From NCBI GenBank assembly GCA_000342265.1, contig CP004348.1:1550001-1614000 (forward strand): 64,000 nt of DNA, in the 5' to 3' direction. The stretch comes from a beta proteobacterium CB (GTDB lineage Bacteria; Pseudomonadota; Gammaproteobacteria; Burkholderiales; Burkholderiaceae). Under the pieces are notes generated by a model, which worked only from the letters and a program-made list of their open reading frames with translations, did not search any database and was not told the DNA's origin. Within the stretch, counting starts at the first letter, position 1, and every line of letters begins with the position of its first letter. A program made the position numbers and the translations under genes. Shown here piece after piece: positions 26,196-34,080 of the stretch.

Positions 26196-27008
26196 CTATC
26201 TTGGCATTAAAAAAGTGAGCCCAGCATAAGCGCCAATGCCTTTTGCGCTTGTAGGAGTTGTCGTAACCATATAGGTTGGGCCAATTTGATACTGCATGTG
26301 ATACCCAAAAATCTTGGTAGTTTTTCCACCGCTAAGAGTAAGTTGATTCGTAGCATTTCTAAGCGTATAGCTATAAACGATCTGACTCGACAAGTTATAG
26401 GTCCAAGCATTATCTGTTGTGTAAGAAATCGATGGCTGAACATTCAGTATGTTTGCAGTTCCCCCCGTTAGATCATTTCCAATGCCCCATGAATTAAATA
26501 ATGCTCCACCAATTACCCAGTTATCTGGTGTATAAAACGCACCAGCAGAAATCCCAAGCCCTGTTTGTTTAGAGCCGTTATTTGCATTTGTTGCAGGCGC
26601 TTGAATATAGGGGCCTAATCCGTAATACCAAGTCTTGGCGAAGGTTGGGGCAAAAAAAGTTGCTAGCTGGATGGGTTGATTTTGATTGGTTAACTGCTGA
26701 TCATTTGCATTATGGTTGTAAGTCAGCATTGGATTGAGAATCAACTGAACATCACTATTGATGTTGACAGGGATAATTGGGCTAAAGCCTATTTCAGTTT
26801 GCTGAGTTCCATTATTTGCCCCCATATTTTGGTTGTAGTTATATGACAAGGGTAGTTGAACTTGAGGATAGAGTCGGTTTTGCATCCTTTGGCCAGCCTT
26901 TGCCTCCTCACTCATGCTGCTTGAGGATGTTTGTGCAAAGACGACCACAGGCGCCAATAGGAGCGATAAGATTAGACCCCATTTATGAGCTCTGAGACTT
27001 GAAATCAT
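26196..27008 (-). CDS. Outer-membrane transporter-like barrel protein
   Basis: A 270-residue protein paralogous to that at 21249: signal peptide ending VVVFAQ, then VQLPLSYNYNQNMGANNG, SPIIPVNINSDVQLILNP, YYGLGPYIQAPATNANNG and WVIGGALFNSWGIGNDL. It lacks the terminal Phe but ends FLMPR. It precedes the channel-like gene with a 13-bp gap and may start the pqi operon. Confidence 0.7.
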   Translation of the reverse strand: MISSLRAHKWGLILSLLLAPVVVFAQTSSSSMSEEAKAGQRMQNRLYPQVQLPLSYNYNQNMGANNGTQQTEIGFSPIIPVNINSDVQLILNPMLTYNHNANDQQLTNQNQPIQLATFFAPTFAKTWYYGLGPYIQAPATNANNGSKQTGLGISAGAFYTPDNWVIGGALFNSWGIGNDLTGGTANILNVQPSISYTTDNAWTYNLSSQIVYSYTLRNATNQLTLSGGKTTKIFGYHMQYQIGPTYMVTTTPTSAKGIGAYAGLTFLMPR

Positions 27009-27070
27009 ATGCGCAAATACCTATGAGATATTTCAAAAATTTAAGCGTATAAAGACTTTTAACAACAAAA

Positions 27071-27084
27071 CCACCCGAAGGTGG
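27071..27084 (-). terminator. Intrinsic terminator after the amide hydrolase at 27113
   Basis: CCACC-CGAA-GGTGG stem followed on the minus strand by TTTTGTTGTT. Confidence 0.7.
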
Positions 27085-27112
27085 CCTCATTGTTGAATAT
27101 CTGTAAACACTA

Positions 27113-28261
27113 TTACTTAAAGAACAATTCAGTTGCATCCATATTCGAAAGCGCATTAACTGCGCTAAATGTAACAACCTTAGTTTGCTTTAGAGCGCCC
27201 AACTTGCGAACGTCAAACTTAGCAAAGTTAATACTGTTTATTGTGCGCAGGTAAAAGTGGTTACGACTCAAGTCATTCATCGCCGTAAAGTAGGTGGACT
27301 CAGAAGACAGCTTGTTAGCAGCGAAAGCTTCTGCCTTACTTGCTGTGCCAGGCTTATCCGCGGAGACGTCAATTGGCCTATCAAAATTATTCATAACGTG
27401 AGACAGCGTTTTTACCGCTTGATCTGGGGTTTTCGCCTTTTGCACGAAATTTGAATAGAAAGCTGCCTTCACAAATCGACCAACCGATGTTTCGATACCA
27501 GGCAGTCCAGCCATATTGCCGCCACTATCTGATGCAGCCACTTTGAGGTTATTAAACTGCCCAGTATTCTTATCAATATTGGTTAGATAGGCATAGTTAT
27601 TAAGATTGGTTAAATGCCATGGGAGCGGCGGGTCATTTGTCATGACATAGGCTGGATTGTCGTAAACGGCAAGTTTGCCACCAGCAAATTCAATGACGAT
27701 ATTACCCCCAACCTTGTCATACATGGCAAAGTGTAAGGGGGCCATATAGTTAGCCATGCTAGGAATTTTAGGAAGCCAAATTTCTACCTCTTTATTTTCA
27801 ATAGCCTTCTTTATCTGCGCGACATTTTGAAAATTGCCTAATGCCCATACCCCAAAATCCGTTGCGGCTAAAACCTTATCTGCAGACCCAGATACTTGTA
27901 GGGGAATCTCATTAATCATGGCATTTGCTGTAATTGTTACGCCTTGATCATTAACGCCTTCGTGAATGGAATCTTGCTTAGCACTAGGCACCAACTTCTT
28001 TAAAGTAACGGCCAAAATGCCATACTTAGTGTTAAAGGTCTTACCCTGCTTTCCATCTGGCGTTAACGATTCCATTTTGGTGCCAGCTGGCCAATAGGTA
28101 ATGTCGTCAGGCTGTTGACCAGCGAACTCATTTGTTCTGCCCTGATACACGTTGCCATTAGTATCTTTTATTGCCAGAACTGTGCAAGCGAAGCTATTGG
28201 CAACAGAGGAGGCAGCTAAGCATATTGCTAGCAACGTCTTGGATATAGTTTTTGATTGCAT
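27113..28261 (-). CDS. Secreted linear amide C-N hydrolase, paralogue 2
   Basis: A 382-residue member of the same Ntn family as 19117. The signal peptide ends NSFA before Cys26 (CTVLAIKDTNGNVYQGRTNE). Conserved are TKYGILAVTLK, VNDQGVTITANAM, MTNDPPLPWHLTNL and LSHVMNNFDRPIDV. It follows paralogue 3 with an 11-bp gap, so the two form an operon. The two are closer to each other than to the copy at 19117. Confidence 0.88.
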   Translation of the reverse strand: MQSKTISKTLLAICLAASSVANSFACTVLAIKDTNGNVYQGRTNEFAGQQPDDITYWPAGTKMESLTPDGKQGKTFNTKYGILAVTLKKLVPSAKQDSIHEGVNDQGVTITANAMINEIPLQVSGSADKVLAATDFGVWALGNFQNVAQIKKAIENKEVEIWLPKIPSMANYMAPLHFAMYDKVGGNIVIEFAGGKLAVYDNPAYVMTNDPPLPWHLTNLNNYAYLTNIDKNTGQFNNLKVAASDSGGNMAGLPGIETSVGRFVKAAFYSNFVQKAKTPDQAVKTLSHVMNNFDRPIDVSADKPGTASKAEAFAANKLSSESTYFTAMNDLSRNHFYLRTINSINFAKFDVRKLGALKQTKVVTFSAVNALSNMDATELFFK

Positions 28262-28272
28262 TTTTTGCCTTT

Positions 28273-29427
28273 CTAGTTCAAAAATAATTCAGTTGCATCA
28301 GTTTTCGTAAACGCATTAATCGCATCAAATTTCACGACTTTTATTTCCTTTAATGCGCTCATTTTTTTTAAATCAAACTTAGAAAAACTGAGGCTATTAA
28401 TTGTTCGAAGATAGTAGTGGCCCTGCGATAAGTCATTGAGAACTGTGAAATAAGTCGATTCAGAGCCGACGCCAGCTGTTGTTGAAAAAACTGTAGAGAA
28501 CGTACCCTTCACTGGCTCATCAACCGAGATATCCAGTGGCCTGTCAAAATTATTCATGACATGACCCAGAGTGAATATCGCCTGCTCTGGTGTTTTAGCT
28601 TTACGAGCAAAGTTTGAATAGTAAGCAGCCTTAACGAACCTTCCAGAGGAGAGTTGATTGGAGGGCAATCCTCTCAAAGCAATTCCACCGGAGCCAGCCT
28701 TGGCTTCAAAGCCATTAAACCTCTGGCTATTTTTATCGATGTTAGTTAAATCAGCGTAATCATTTAAATTCTGAAGATGCCATGGTAATGCGGGGTCATT
28801 TGTCATGACATAAGACGGGTTATCGTAGACATGAATTCCACCATCAAATTCAATAACAATGCTCCCCCCGCTTTTGTCATACATTGCAAAATGTAAAGGC
28901 GCAATTACGTTACCCATAGGGACGATCTTAGGTAACCAAAGATCTATTTCTTTACTTTTTAAGGCTTGCTTTACTTGCTCTACATTTTGAAAACTTCCTA
29001 GCGCCCATGTTCCAAAATCCATTACCGACAAAACCTTTTCAGCCGGTTGAGTAATCGCAGGACTTGTATTGCCCATAAAAGCATTTGTTGTTATGGACAT
29101 TCCTTGATCATTAACTGCCTCATGGAGGGTCTCTTGCTTTGCATTAGGCGTCATCCCCTTGAGGGTGGCTCCAAAAATTGCATATTTTGTATTAAAAGTT
29201 TTGCCTTGCTTAACATCAGGCGTTACAGACTGAATTAGGGTTCCAGAAGGATAGTAAGACAATGCATCTGGCTGCTGCCCTACAAATTCATTACTTCTAC
29301 CCTGATAGACATTTCCATTAGCATCCTTCATGGCCAAGACTGTGCAGGCAAATGAATTAGTAATAGAAGAACAAGTTAGCACTGTTATCAACAGTACGCG
29401 CAAGAAATTTTTTGACTTCACAAGCAT
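28273..29427 (-). CDS. Secreted linear amide C-N hydrolase, paralogue 3
   Basis: A 384-residue Ntn hydrolase. The signal peptide precedes Cys28 (SFACTVLAMKDANGNVYQGR). The TKYAIFGATLK, VNDQGMSITTNAF, MTNDPALPWHLQNL and LGHVMNNFDRPLDI blocks are all present. It is the first gene of the two-hydrolase operon and has the clearest AACTTTC direct repeat 64 bp upstream of its start, which ties it to the neighbouring response regulator. Confidence 0.88.
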   Translation of the reverse strand: MLVKSKNFLRVLLITVLTCSSITNSFACTVLAMKDANGNVYQGRSNEFVGQQPDALSYYPSGTLIQSVTPDVKQGKTFNTKYAIFGATLKGMTPNAKQETLHEAVNDQGMSITTNAFMGNTSPAITQPAEKVLSVMDFGTWALGSFQNVEQVKQALKSKEIDLWLPKIVPMGNVIAPLHFAMYDKSGGSIVIEFDGGIHVYDNPSYVMTNDPALPWHLQNLNDYADLTNIDKNSQRFNGFEAKAGSGGIALRGLPSNQLSSGRFVKAAYYSNFARKAKTPEQAIFTLGHVMNNFDRPLDISVDEPVKGTFSTVFSTTAGVGSESTYFTVLNDLSQGHYYLRTINSLSFSKFDLKKMSALKEIKVVKFDAINAFTKTDATELFLN

Positions 29428-29490
29428 TCCTTAAGTTGAATTCAATATGCGTGCATATATTGAAGTCATACTACGGAATTACCAATTACA

Positions 29491-29510
29491 AAACTTTCAC
29501 AAACTTTCAA
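29491..29510 (-). promoter_or_regulatory. Direct-repeat box upstream of the hydrolase operon
   Basis: AAACTTTCACAAACTTTCAA: two AACTTTC half-sites exactly 11 bp apart, in the intergenic region between the hydrolase operon and the response regulator gene. Confidence 0.65.
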
Positions 29511-29529
29511 TTAATCGCTAAAACTTGTT

Positions 29530-30297
29530 TTAAGCGTCAATTCGAATAGATTTCGTGAGTTGATAGCCTTCAGATCGGATAGATTTAATGAAATTTTCAG
29601 AAATTCCAATTTCGGCCAATTTTTTACGCAGTCGAAAAACCTGTAGTTCAAGCTGACTTTTTGCCAACTCATTTGCACTTCGCTCGGTAACCTCAAAAAG
29701 TCTCCAGTATGGCAACCGATTATCAGGCGCCATTGCGAGCGCCTTAAGAACTGCGACATCGGACTTGCTTAAGTTGATAACTCCCTCGCCGGAGGTCAGG
29801 GAAAGACCCATAATACTTAAGGCAAGATCAGCGTCAGCATCTATGCCGGCATTAATCCGGCGCTTAACCGCCTTAACTGCAGCCGATAGTTCCGCAGGTG
29901 AGACAGGCTTACATAAGTAAAAATCTGCGCCACTTTCATAGCCAAGAATACGGTCCGCCTCGGCAGTTCTGGCAGATAGCATAATGATATTAATTCTTGG
30001 ATCAGCAGCCCGCACCCTCTTGGCTATGTCAAATCCAGACTCTCCGGGCAGATTAACATCCAAAACTATTAAGTTAATACCGCCTTCAGCCATACACTCA
30101 TCAAGCTCTTCACCGCAGGTAACTCCAATCGCATTGACCCCTTCACGGGTCAACTCATCCATGAATACTTGACGTAAATCTATATGGTCTTCAACGACAA
30201 CTACACGCATAGAAATTGGTTGTACTGCATTATTAATCCCCATGGAATCGATTACGGATACTTCTCTTTGATTAATTGTGGTGTTAAATTTACTCAT
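29530..30297 (-). CDS. OmpR-type response regulator
   Basis: A 255-residue regulator. The receiver domain begins MRVVVVEDHIDL with the acidic pair and has the phosphorylation site LIVLDVNLPGESGFD, the Thr/Ser position in IIMLSAR and the Lys in FYLCKPVSP. The C-terminal winged helix follows: LSKSDVAVLKALAMAPDNRL, then QVFRLRKKLAEIGI and FIKSIRSEGYQL. The start may be 30297 or the internal ATG at 30210. It is 20 bp downstream of the kinase gene. A direct-repeat box at 30310 suggests autoregulation. Confidence 0.9.
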   Translation of the reverse strand: MSKFNTTINQREVSVIDSMGINNAVQPISMRVVVVEDHIDLRQVFMDELTREGVNAIGVTCGEELDECMAEGGINLIVLDVNLPGESGFDIAKRVRAADPRINIIMLSARTAEADRILGYESGADFYLCKPVSPAELSAAVKAVKRRINAGIDADADLALSIMGLSLTSGEGVINLSKSDVAVLKALAMAPDNRLPYWRLFEVTERSANELAKSQLELQVFRLRKKLAEIGISENFIKSIRSEGYQLTKSIRIDA

Positions 30298-30309
30298 TTG
30301 AGCTATAGG

Positions 30310-30329
30310 AAACTTTCCTAAACTTTCAT
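30310..30329 (-). promoter_or_regulatory. Direct-repeat box before the response regulator
   Basis: AAACTTTCCTAAACTTTCAT has the same 11-bp-spaced AACTTTC pair. It overlaps the 3' end of the kinase gene and the short gap before the regulator. Confidence 0.55.
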
Positions 30330-32201
30330 GGTTTGACGTGGAATTTCAACATTAAAGCGAACCAGTCCTTCGCCAGGGACATAGTAAACATGGCCGCCAA
30401 GCAAGCTGATAAGTGATTTGACTAGGTATAGACCAAGACCTGAGCCCGTTCGTTGTCTTGCCAATGCAGAACGATAGTACTTTTCAAAAACCCGATCGGG
30501 GCTTGGGAAGCCAGCGCTTCCCACCTGATTTTCAACAGAAAAATAAACCTTATCAGGACTATTAATTAGGGTAATGCTTATAGGACTATCCTCTGGACTG
30601 TACTTCAAAGCATTTTCTAATAAGTTAGAAATGATCACGCGCACAATCTCTTGGTCAGAATCTACTTGCACCCCTCCTTGAGCGGATATATCAACTCTTT
30701 CACCCCCAGGCAAAGACAAACATACCCGCTTAACTACATCTACCAGATCAAAATTATCATGATTGACTAATAACTTCTCATCTTCAAGCCGTTCAACTTG
30801 TAAAAGTCGCTCAATGATGCTATCCATATCTGTAACAGCACGGTCAACCACCTCATGGGTTCTGGGTGGTAATGATGTACCTCCTACAGCCATACGCACT
30901 ACAGAGAGTGGCGTTTTCATCTCATGCGCTAGCATTTTTAGAAAATTTGCCTGCTCAACTCGTTGGACCCTTTCTGTCTGAACTTCAATTTCAGCAATTT
31001 CTAAGCGAAGATTCTTTTGCTGTTGATATTTGGATAATCGATACGTGCGAATTTGGATAAAAACCATTAATACAATACTAGTAAGCAATGGATAAACTAA
31101 ATTTAGGTAAACAAAATGCTCACTGCCAGAAAACATACCCATAATTGGCAAACGATGGAGGAGAGCAATCAATGCTGCAAAGGTATAAAGCAATACAAGA
31201 AAAGTCTTTGAGCATACAGGCTGATCTTCAGGCGAAGTATTGCGAGCTATAGTCCAGGCTCTCGTTGATATGGCACTGATGAGCGCCAAAGAAATAGTAG
31301 CGATCACAATCAAAGAGCTAAGTCTAACTGCCTCATTGGTTTTCCCCATCAAAACGAGAACAGCAGCTATTGGGAAAAATAAGACCAAACTTATATGCAG
31401 ACGTGCCAGCCATCGATTTGGCTTAAATTCGGAAATTAAATTCCAATCAAACCATATAACAACAGTAATAAAAAAGAAGCTAATTAAAGTCGTAAAGGCA
31501 TCTAACCAGCCAACTGGAAGCCAGCCGGATGTAAAAATGCGGACATAACCCAATATAGCCAAAGCATAAACAATGACTATAGCTTCACGAATGAGATAGT
31601 AAGAAAGTAATTTATCTTTATTATTGATACGCGTCAGTGCCGCCCAGCCAAAACATATCAATAGCACTGCCAAATACAGCATGGTGGCTAATTCCTGAAG
31701 TCTATCCGCAGCACGCACCTGATCTTCTGTCATTACCTCAATAAAAGTTAAGGTGCTTACAGTGGCCTTAACTCTAAGCCAAACATCGCGGGGATCTGAT
31801 CCAACAGGAATAATAAAATTTAAATTTAGTGAGCGATATTCATCATCGGCCCAATCGTAATAGTCTCCCGTGACACGAACCTTATCTCGCGATGCCAATG
31901 GATCGTAGATCCAAATCCGATCCTGATAGGGTGGACGTATCCGCACTACTAGATTTTCAGCTGATTGATCTCTTAACTGACTAGGATCAATGCGTAGGCG
32001 AATCCAAAAGACTGATTTACTGTAACCCTGCGAAAAAAGCTCTCTAGTTAGCGGTGTTTCAATAGCCTGCTTAGCCTCTTCGATTGTCATGTTGCCAGCC
32101 GAGTCTTCAACCCAGCCACGCTCAATCACAAGATCACTTGCTTGAACACTGAATGCAAACAGTAGGGAAATTAAAGAGAATAAAAATCTACAAAGGGTCA
32201 T
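30318..32201 (-). CDS. 7TMR-DISM sensor histidine kinase
   Basis: A 627-residue kinase. A signal peptide is followed by a periplasmic 7TMR-DISMED2-like domain (WVEDSAGNMTIEEAKQAIET, SVFWIRLRIDPS, VVRIRPPYQDRIWIYDPLAS). About seven membrane helices span roughly residues 175-390 (LYLAVLLICFGWAALTRI to YPLLTSIVLMVFIQIRTYRL). A coiled linker then leads to the HisKA box MLAHEMKTPLSVVRMAV and the HATPase with N box SNLLENALKYSP and G boxes RTGSGLGLYLVKSL. The DISMED2 domain is carbohydrate-binding-like, so the signal may be extracellular. Paired with the regulator at 29530. Confidence 0.9.
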   Translation of the reverse strand: MTLCRFLFSLISLLFAFSVQASDLVIERGWVEDSAGNMTIEEAKQAIETPLTRELFSQGYSKSVFWIRLRIDPSQLRDQSAENLVVRIRPPYQDRIWIYDPLASRDKVRVTGDYYDWADDEYRSLNLNFIIPVGSDPRDVWLRVKATVSTLTFIEVMTEDQVRAADRLQELATMLYLAVLLICFGWAALTRINNKDKLLSYYLIREAIVIVYALAILGYVRIFTSGWLPVGWLDAFTTLISFFFITVVIWFDWNLISEFKPNRWLARLHISLVLFFPIAAVLVLMGKTNEAVRLSSLIVIATISLALISAISTRAWTIARNTSPEDQPVCSKTFLVLLYTFAALIALLHRLPIMGMFSGSEHFVYLNLVYPLLTSIVLMVFIQIRTYRLSKYQQQKNLRLEIAEIEVQTERVQRVEQANFLKMLAHEMKTPLSVVRMAVGGTSLPPRTHEVVDRAVTDMDSIIERLLQVERLEDEKLLVNHDNFDLVDVVKRVCLSLPGGERVDISAQGGVQVDSDQEIVRVIISNLLENALKYSPEDSPISITLINSPDKVYFSVENQVGSAGFPSPDRVFEKYYRSALARQRTGSGLGLYLVKSLISLLGGHVYYVPGEGLVRFNVEIPRQTMKV

Positions 32202-32521
32202 AAGCGAATTATGCTCAATAGATATGCATCAAACAAGGAAAATACTGAATGGGAACAAGGCCTAAACTCACAGGCTGAAGTCTTGTATTTAGGTAGAGGA
32301 CTTAGATTTGAGTTTGCAATCTGAATAATTAGGACGACTCCTTTGGTCGTAAGCACCGCTTGAGCAACCGCACACAACTGCTTACAAGTAGTTCATTGCT
32401 CCAATGGCAGACCCATATGTTTATTGAGGTTGCACAGGAAGATGTGTGGAGATTGCTTACACACTTAGTAGCATAGATAGAAAAACGACTTAGGAATTTC
32501 TCCCTAAGTCGTTGATTTCAT
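32202..32521. other. Gene-free stretch with terminator
   Basis: About 320 bp with no convincing coding sequence. It ends with a hairpin (32484-32512, AACGACTTAGG paired with CCTAAGTCGTT, then T run on the minus strand) immediately downstream of the tRNA fragment. Confidence 0.6.
32484..32512 (-). terminator. Terminator downstream of tRNA/intron remnant
   Basis: An 11-bp stem (ACGACTTAGG/CCTAAGTCGT core) followed on the minus strand by TTTTTC; the original tRNA terminator by position. Confidence 0.75.
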
Positions 32522-32634
32522 TGGCGGGCCCACCAGGACTTGAACCTGGGACCAAAGGATTCCGGTTTGCCTAGCTTTCACTACTCCCTGGACTATGCTT
32601 TCACCATATGCTTACGCACTTAGGTGAGGTGTCC
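32522..32634 (-). ncRNA. Group I intron 3' end plus tRNA-Ile(CAU) 3' exon
   Basis: On the minus strand: GGACACCTCACCTAAG, CATATGGTGAAAGCATAG, TCCAGGGAGTAGTGAAAG, CAAACCGG, then the exon AATCCTTTGGTCCCAGG with an intact T arm and CCA. From memory this is strikingly close to the Azoarcus tRNA-Ile(CAU) intron, whose end reads TATGGTGAAGGCATAGTCC and CACAAACCGG before AATCC. Only the region after the R element remains; P1 to P6 and the 5' exon are absent. It begins within a few bases of the stop codon of the STAS-domain gene, so the island boundary lies inside the intron core. Confidence 0.8.
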
Positions 32635-32639
32635 AGTTT

Positions 32640-33680
32640 TTATCCCAAATTACTTTGAGCAGCCTTAATCATTTTTTTGACCTCTAGGCTCTCATTAATA
32701 GAGTGAATAGTAATTTGAGGATTTTGTTTTACAAAAACTCGAAATACTTCATCTGCGAATGCCTGACCAATTGACTCAACACCCTTAAAGTCCAACAACA
32801 CTGTCTTAAAACGATCCACGCGATTTAGAATTCTTTTCGCCTGCGAACGCGAAATAAGCTGCCCACCTTCATATAGAGCTAGCTTAACTGGAACAATGGT
32901 TTTATTAAATGCGTAATCCTCGTCTTTCGTTCCGCTAAAACTATCAAATACTTCACGTAGTGTTCTTTGGGAGTTGAGTGCAATTTTCATGATCACCCGC
33001 GTTCCTTTATGACTCTTTTCGTTATGAAGCAAGAAGTCCATATCCGAACCATCAGCATGCGTAAAAACTAAATCACCAGAGAAAATAAAAAATTCATCAA
33101 AGGCTCGGGATGAGAAAAAGATTTCTTGCCCAGTATGATTACTTGGATCAGTAGTGAGCTTACCTTTGCTCAACTCCAAAATAGACTCTCGTGGATCGTG
33201 CAGCTTTAATAATCTTGCGATATGGTTAAAAATTCCCTCGCCATTGTCAACAATTGATATTGAAACAAAATCGGGTGTTCTCTCTACATGAATATAGACC
33301 TCAGTGCCCTCTGAGTGATCAATAGCGTTGTTCAGCATTTCAGTAAAACCGTAATGGCAAATATTGGCAATTTCTTTAGGCAAGCCATTAAATATTTCCC
33401 CAAAATCACGTGAATAGACCTCAGACTCCTCTAACCCCTTTAATTTAAATAGGCCATCATGAAATGGCTTTATGCCCAATTGATAGGTACGAGCCTTGGT
33501 GCTACCGCTTGACGCCAAAAATCCATCTTTAACTAATGCAGCAAAATGCGCATGAATAGCCTGCCTTGTCAGGCCAAACTGTTCCATTGCAGCATGAGCT
33601 AAATCGTGTTGATTGGATTTAACGCCATCTACCAAAAACTGACGTACTTCTTGGGAGCGCTTTGTATTGGCAAGTTTCAT
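32640..33680 (-). CDS. HTH-GHKL ATPase-STAS-like (DUF4325) switch protein
   Basis: About 346 residues in three parts: an N-terminal winged helix (LAHAAMEQFGLTRQAIHAHF, AALVKDGFLASSGSTKARTY); a GHKL ATP-binding domain with the N box GFTEMLNNAIDHSEGTEV and G1 box SISIVDNGEGIF; and a C-terminal STAS-like domain (VLLDFKGVESIGQAFADEVF) resembling DUF4325. It looks like an anti-sigma/anti-anti-sigma module fused to a DNA-binding domain. The ATG at 33680 is preferred; the longer frame to 33785 has no support. It is the only gene between two tRNA fragments. Paired repeats upstream suggest autoregulation. Confidence 0.8.
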   Translation of the reverse strand: MKLANTKRSQEVRQFLVDGVKSNQHDLAHAAMEQFGLTRQAIHAHFAALVKDGFLASSGSTKARTYQLGIKPFHDGLFKLKGLEESEVYSRDFGEIFNGLPKEIANICHYGFTEMLNNAIDHSEGTEVYIHVERTPDFVSISIVDNGEGIFNHIARLLKLHDPRESILELSKGKLTTDPSNHTGQEIFFSSRAFDEFFIFSGDLVFTHADGSDMDFLLHNEKSHKGTRVIMKIALNSQRTLREVFDSFSGTKDEDYAFNKTIVPVKLALYEGGQLISRSQAKRILNRVDRFKTVLLDFKGVESIGQAFADEVFRVFVKQNPQITIHSINESLEVKKMIKAAQSNLG

Positions 33681-33686
33681 ATCTAT

Positions 33687-33724
33687 TTTTGTAAAGTTTT
33701 TTGAAATTATTGTAAAGTTTTTGA
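33687..33724 (-). promoter_or_regulatory. Direct-repeat operator upstream of the STAS gene
   Basis: TTTTGTAAAGTTTTTTGA and ATTGTAAAGTTTTTGA lie 21-22 bp apart, about two helical turns, starting 7 bp before the start codon. A likely site for the protein's own HTH domain. Confidence 0.55.
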
Positions 33725-33759
33725 TCAAGGATTGACAAGAAACCCTGAATAAATAGTGC

Positions 33760-33921
33760 CTATATGCACCCTGAAGACCATTCAACTCTATTTACTGCCA
33801 ATTCAAACTGAGTCTCTTTAGTAGCAGCCCATATCCACTTGTTATCTACCTTATAGCGACATTGCCATACGGCACTATGCTCGCGTTGATAAGCGTTACT
33901 TAACGCATCGCTCAAATGACA
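33760..33921 (-). pseudogene. Integrase N-terminal fragment
   Basis: About 50 codons read SDALSNAYQREHSAVWQCRY, then KVDNKWIWAATKETQFELAV and a stop. The pattern (xWQCRxK ... W ... T/S ... E/A) matches the N-terminal Arm-like part of the integrase fragments at 1967 and 42616. No start codon and no catalytic domain remain. It lies beside the tRNA fragment at 33956, where an island integrase would be expected. Confidence 0.65.
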
Positions 33922-33950
33922 AACCCCCATCATTGCTGATGAGGGCTTGC
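33921..33950 (-). terminator. Hairpin downstream of the tRNA fragment
   Basis: CCCCCATCA and TGATGAGGG pair around a short loop; likely the former tRNA terminator. Confidence 0.5.
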
Positions 33951-33955
33951 TTTTC

Positions 33956-34000
33956 TGGTGGGCCCACCAGGACTTGAACCTGGGACCAAAGGATTATGAG
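33956..34000 (-). repeat. tRNA-Ile(CAU) 3' fragment (attachment-site scar)
   Basis: The best-preserved intron-free copy: minus-strand CTCATAATCCTTTGGTCCC, T arm and GGGCCCACCA. The bases 5' of the anticodon loop (GCTCT) do not complete an anticodon stem. It marks the boundary between the STAS islet and the cassette region. Confidence 0.8.
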
Positions 34001-34080
34001 AGCAGAGTACCTAATTGACCGTAGTAAATACAAAGGTCTAGCGTTGGTGAGACTCGGTGTGTAAGTAAGTGTGTAAGCAA

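Noticed and set aside
33956..34000. Complete tRNA gene
   Set aside because: Only the 3' half is present; the preceding bases do not form D arm, acceptor 5' strand or anticodon stem. The same holds at 10577, 13153, 17489 and 32522.
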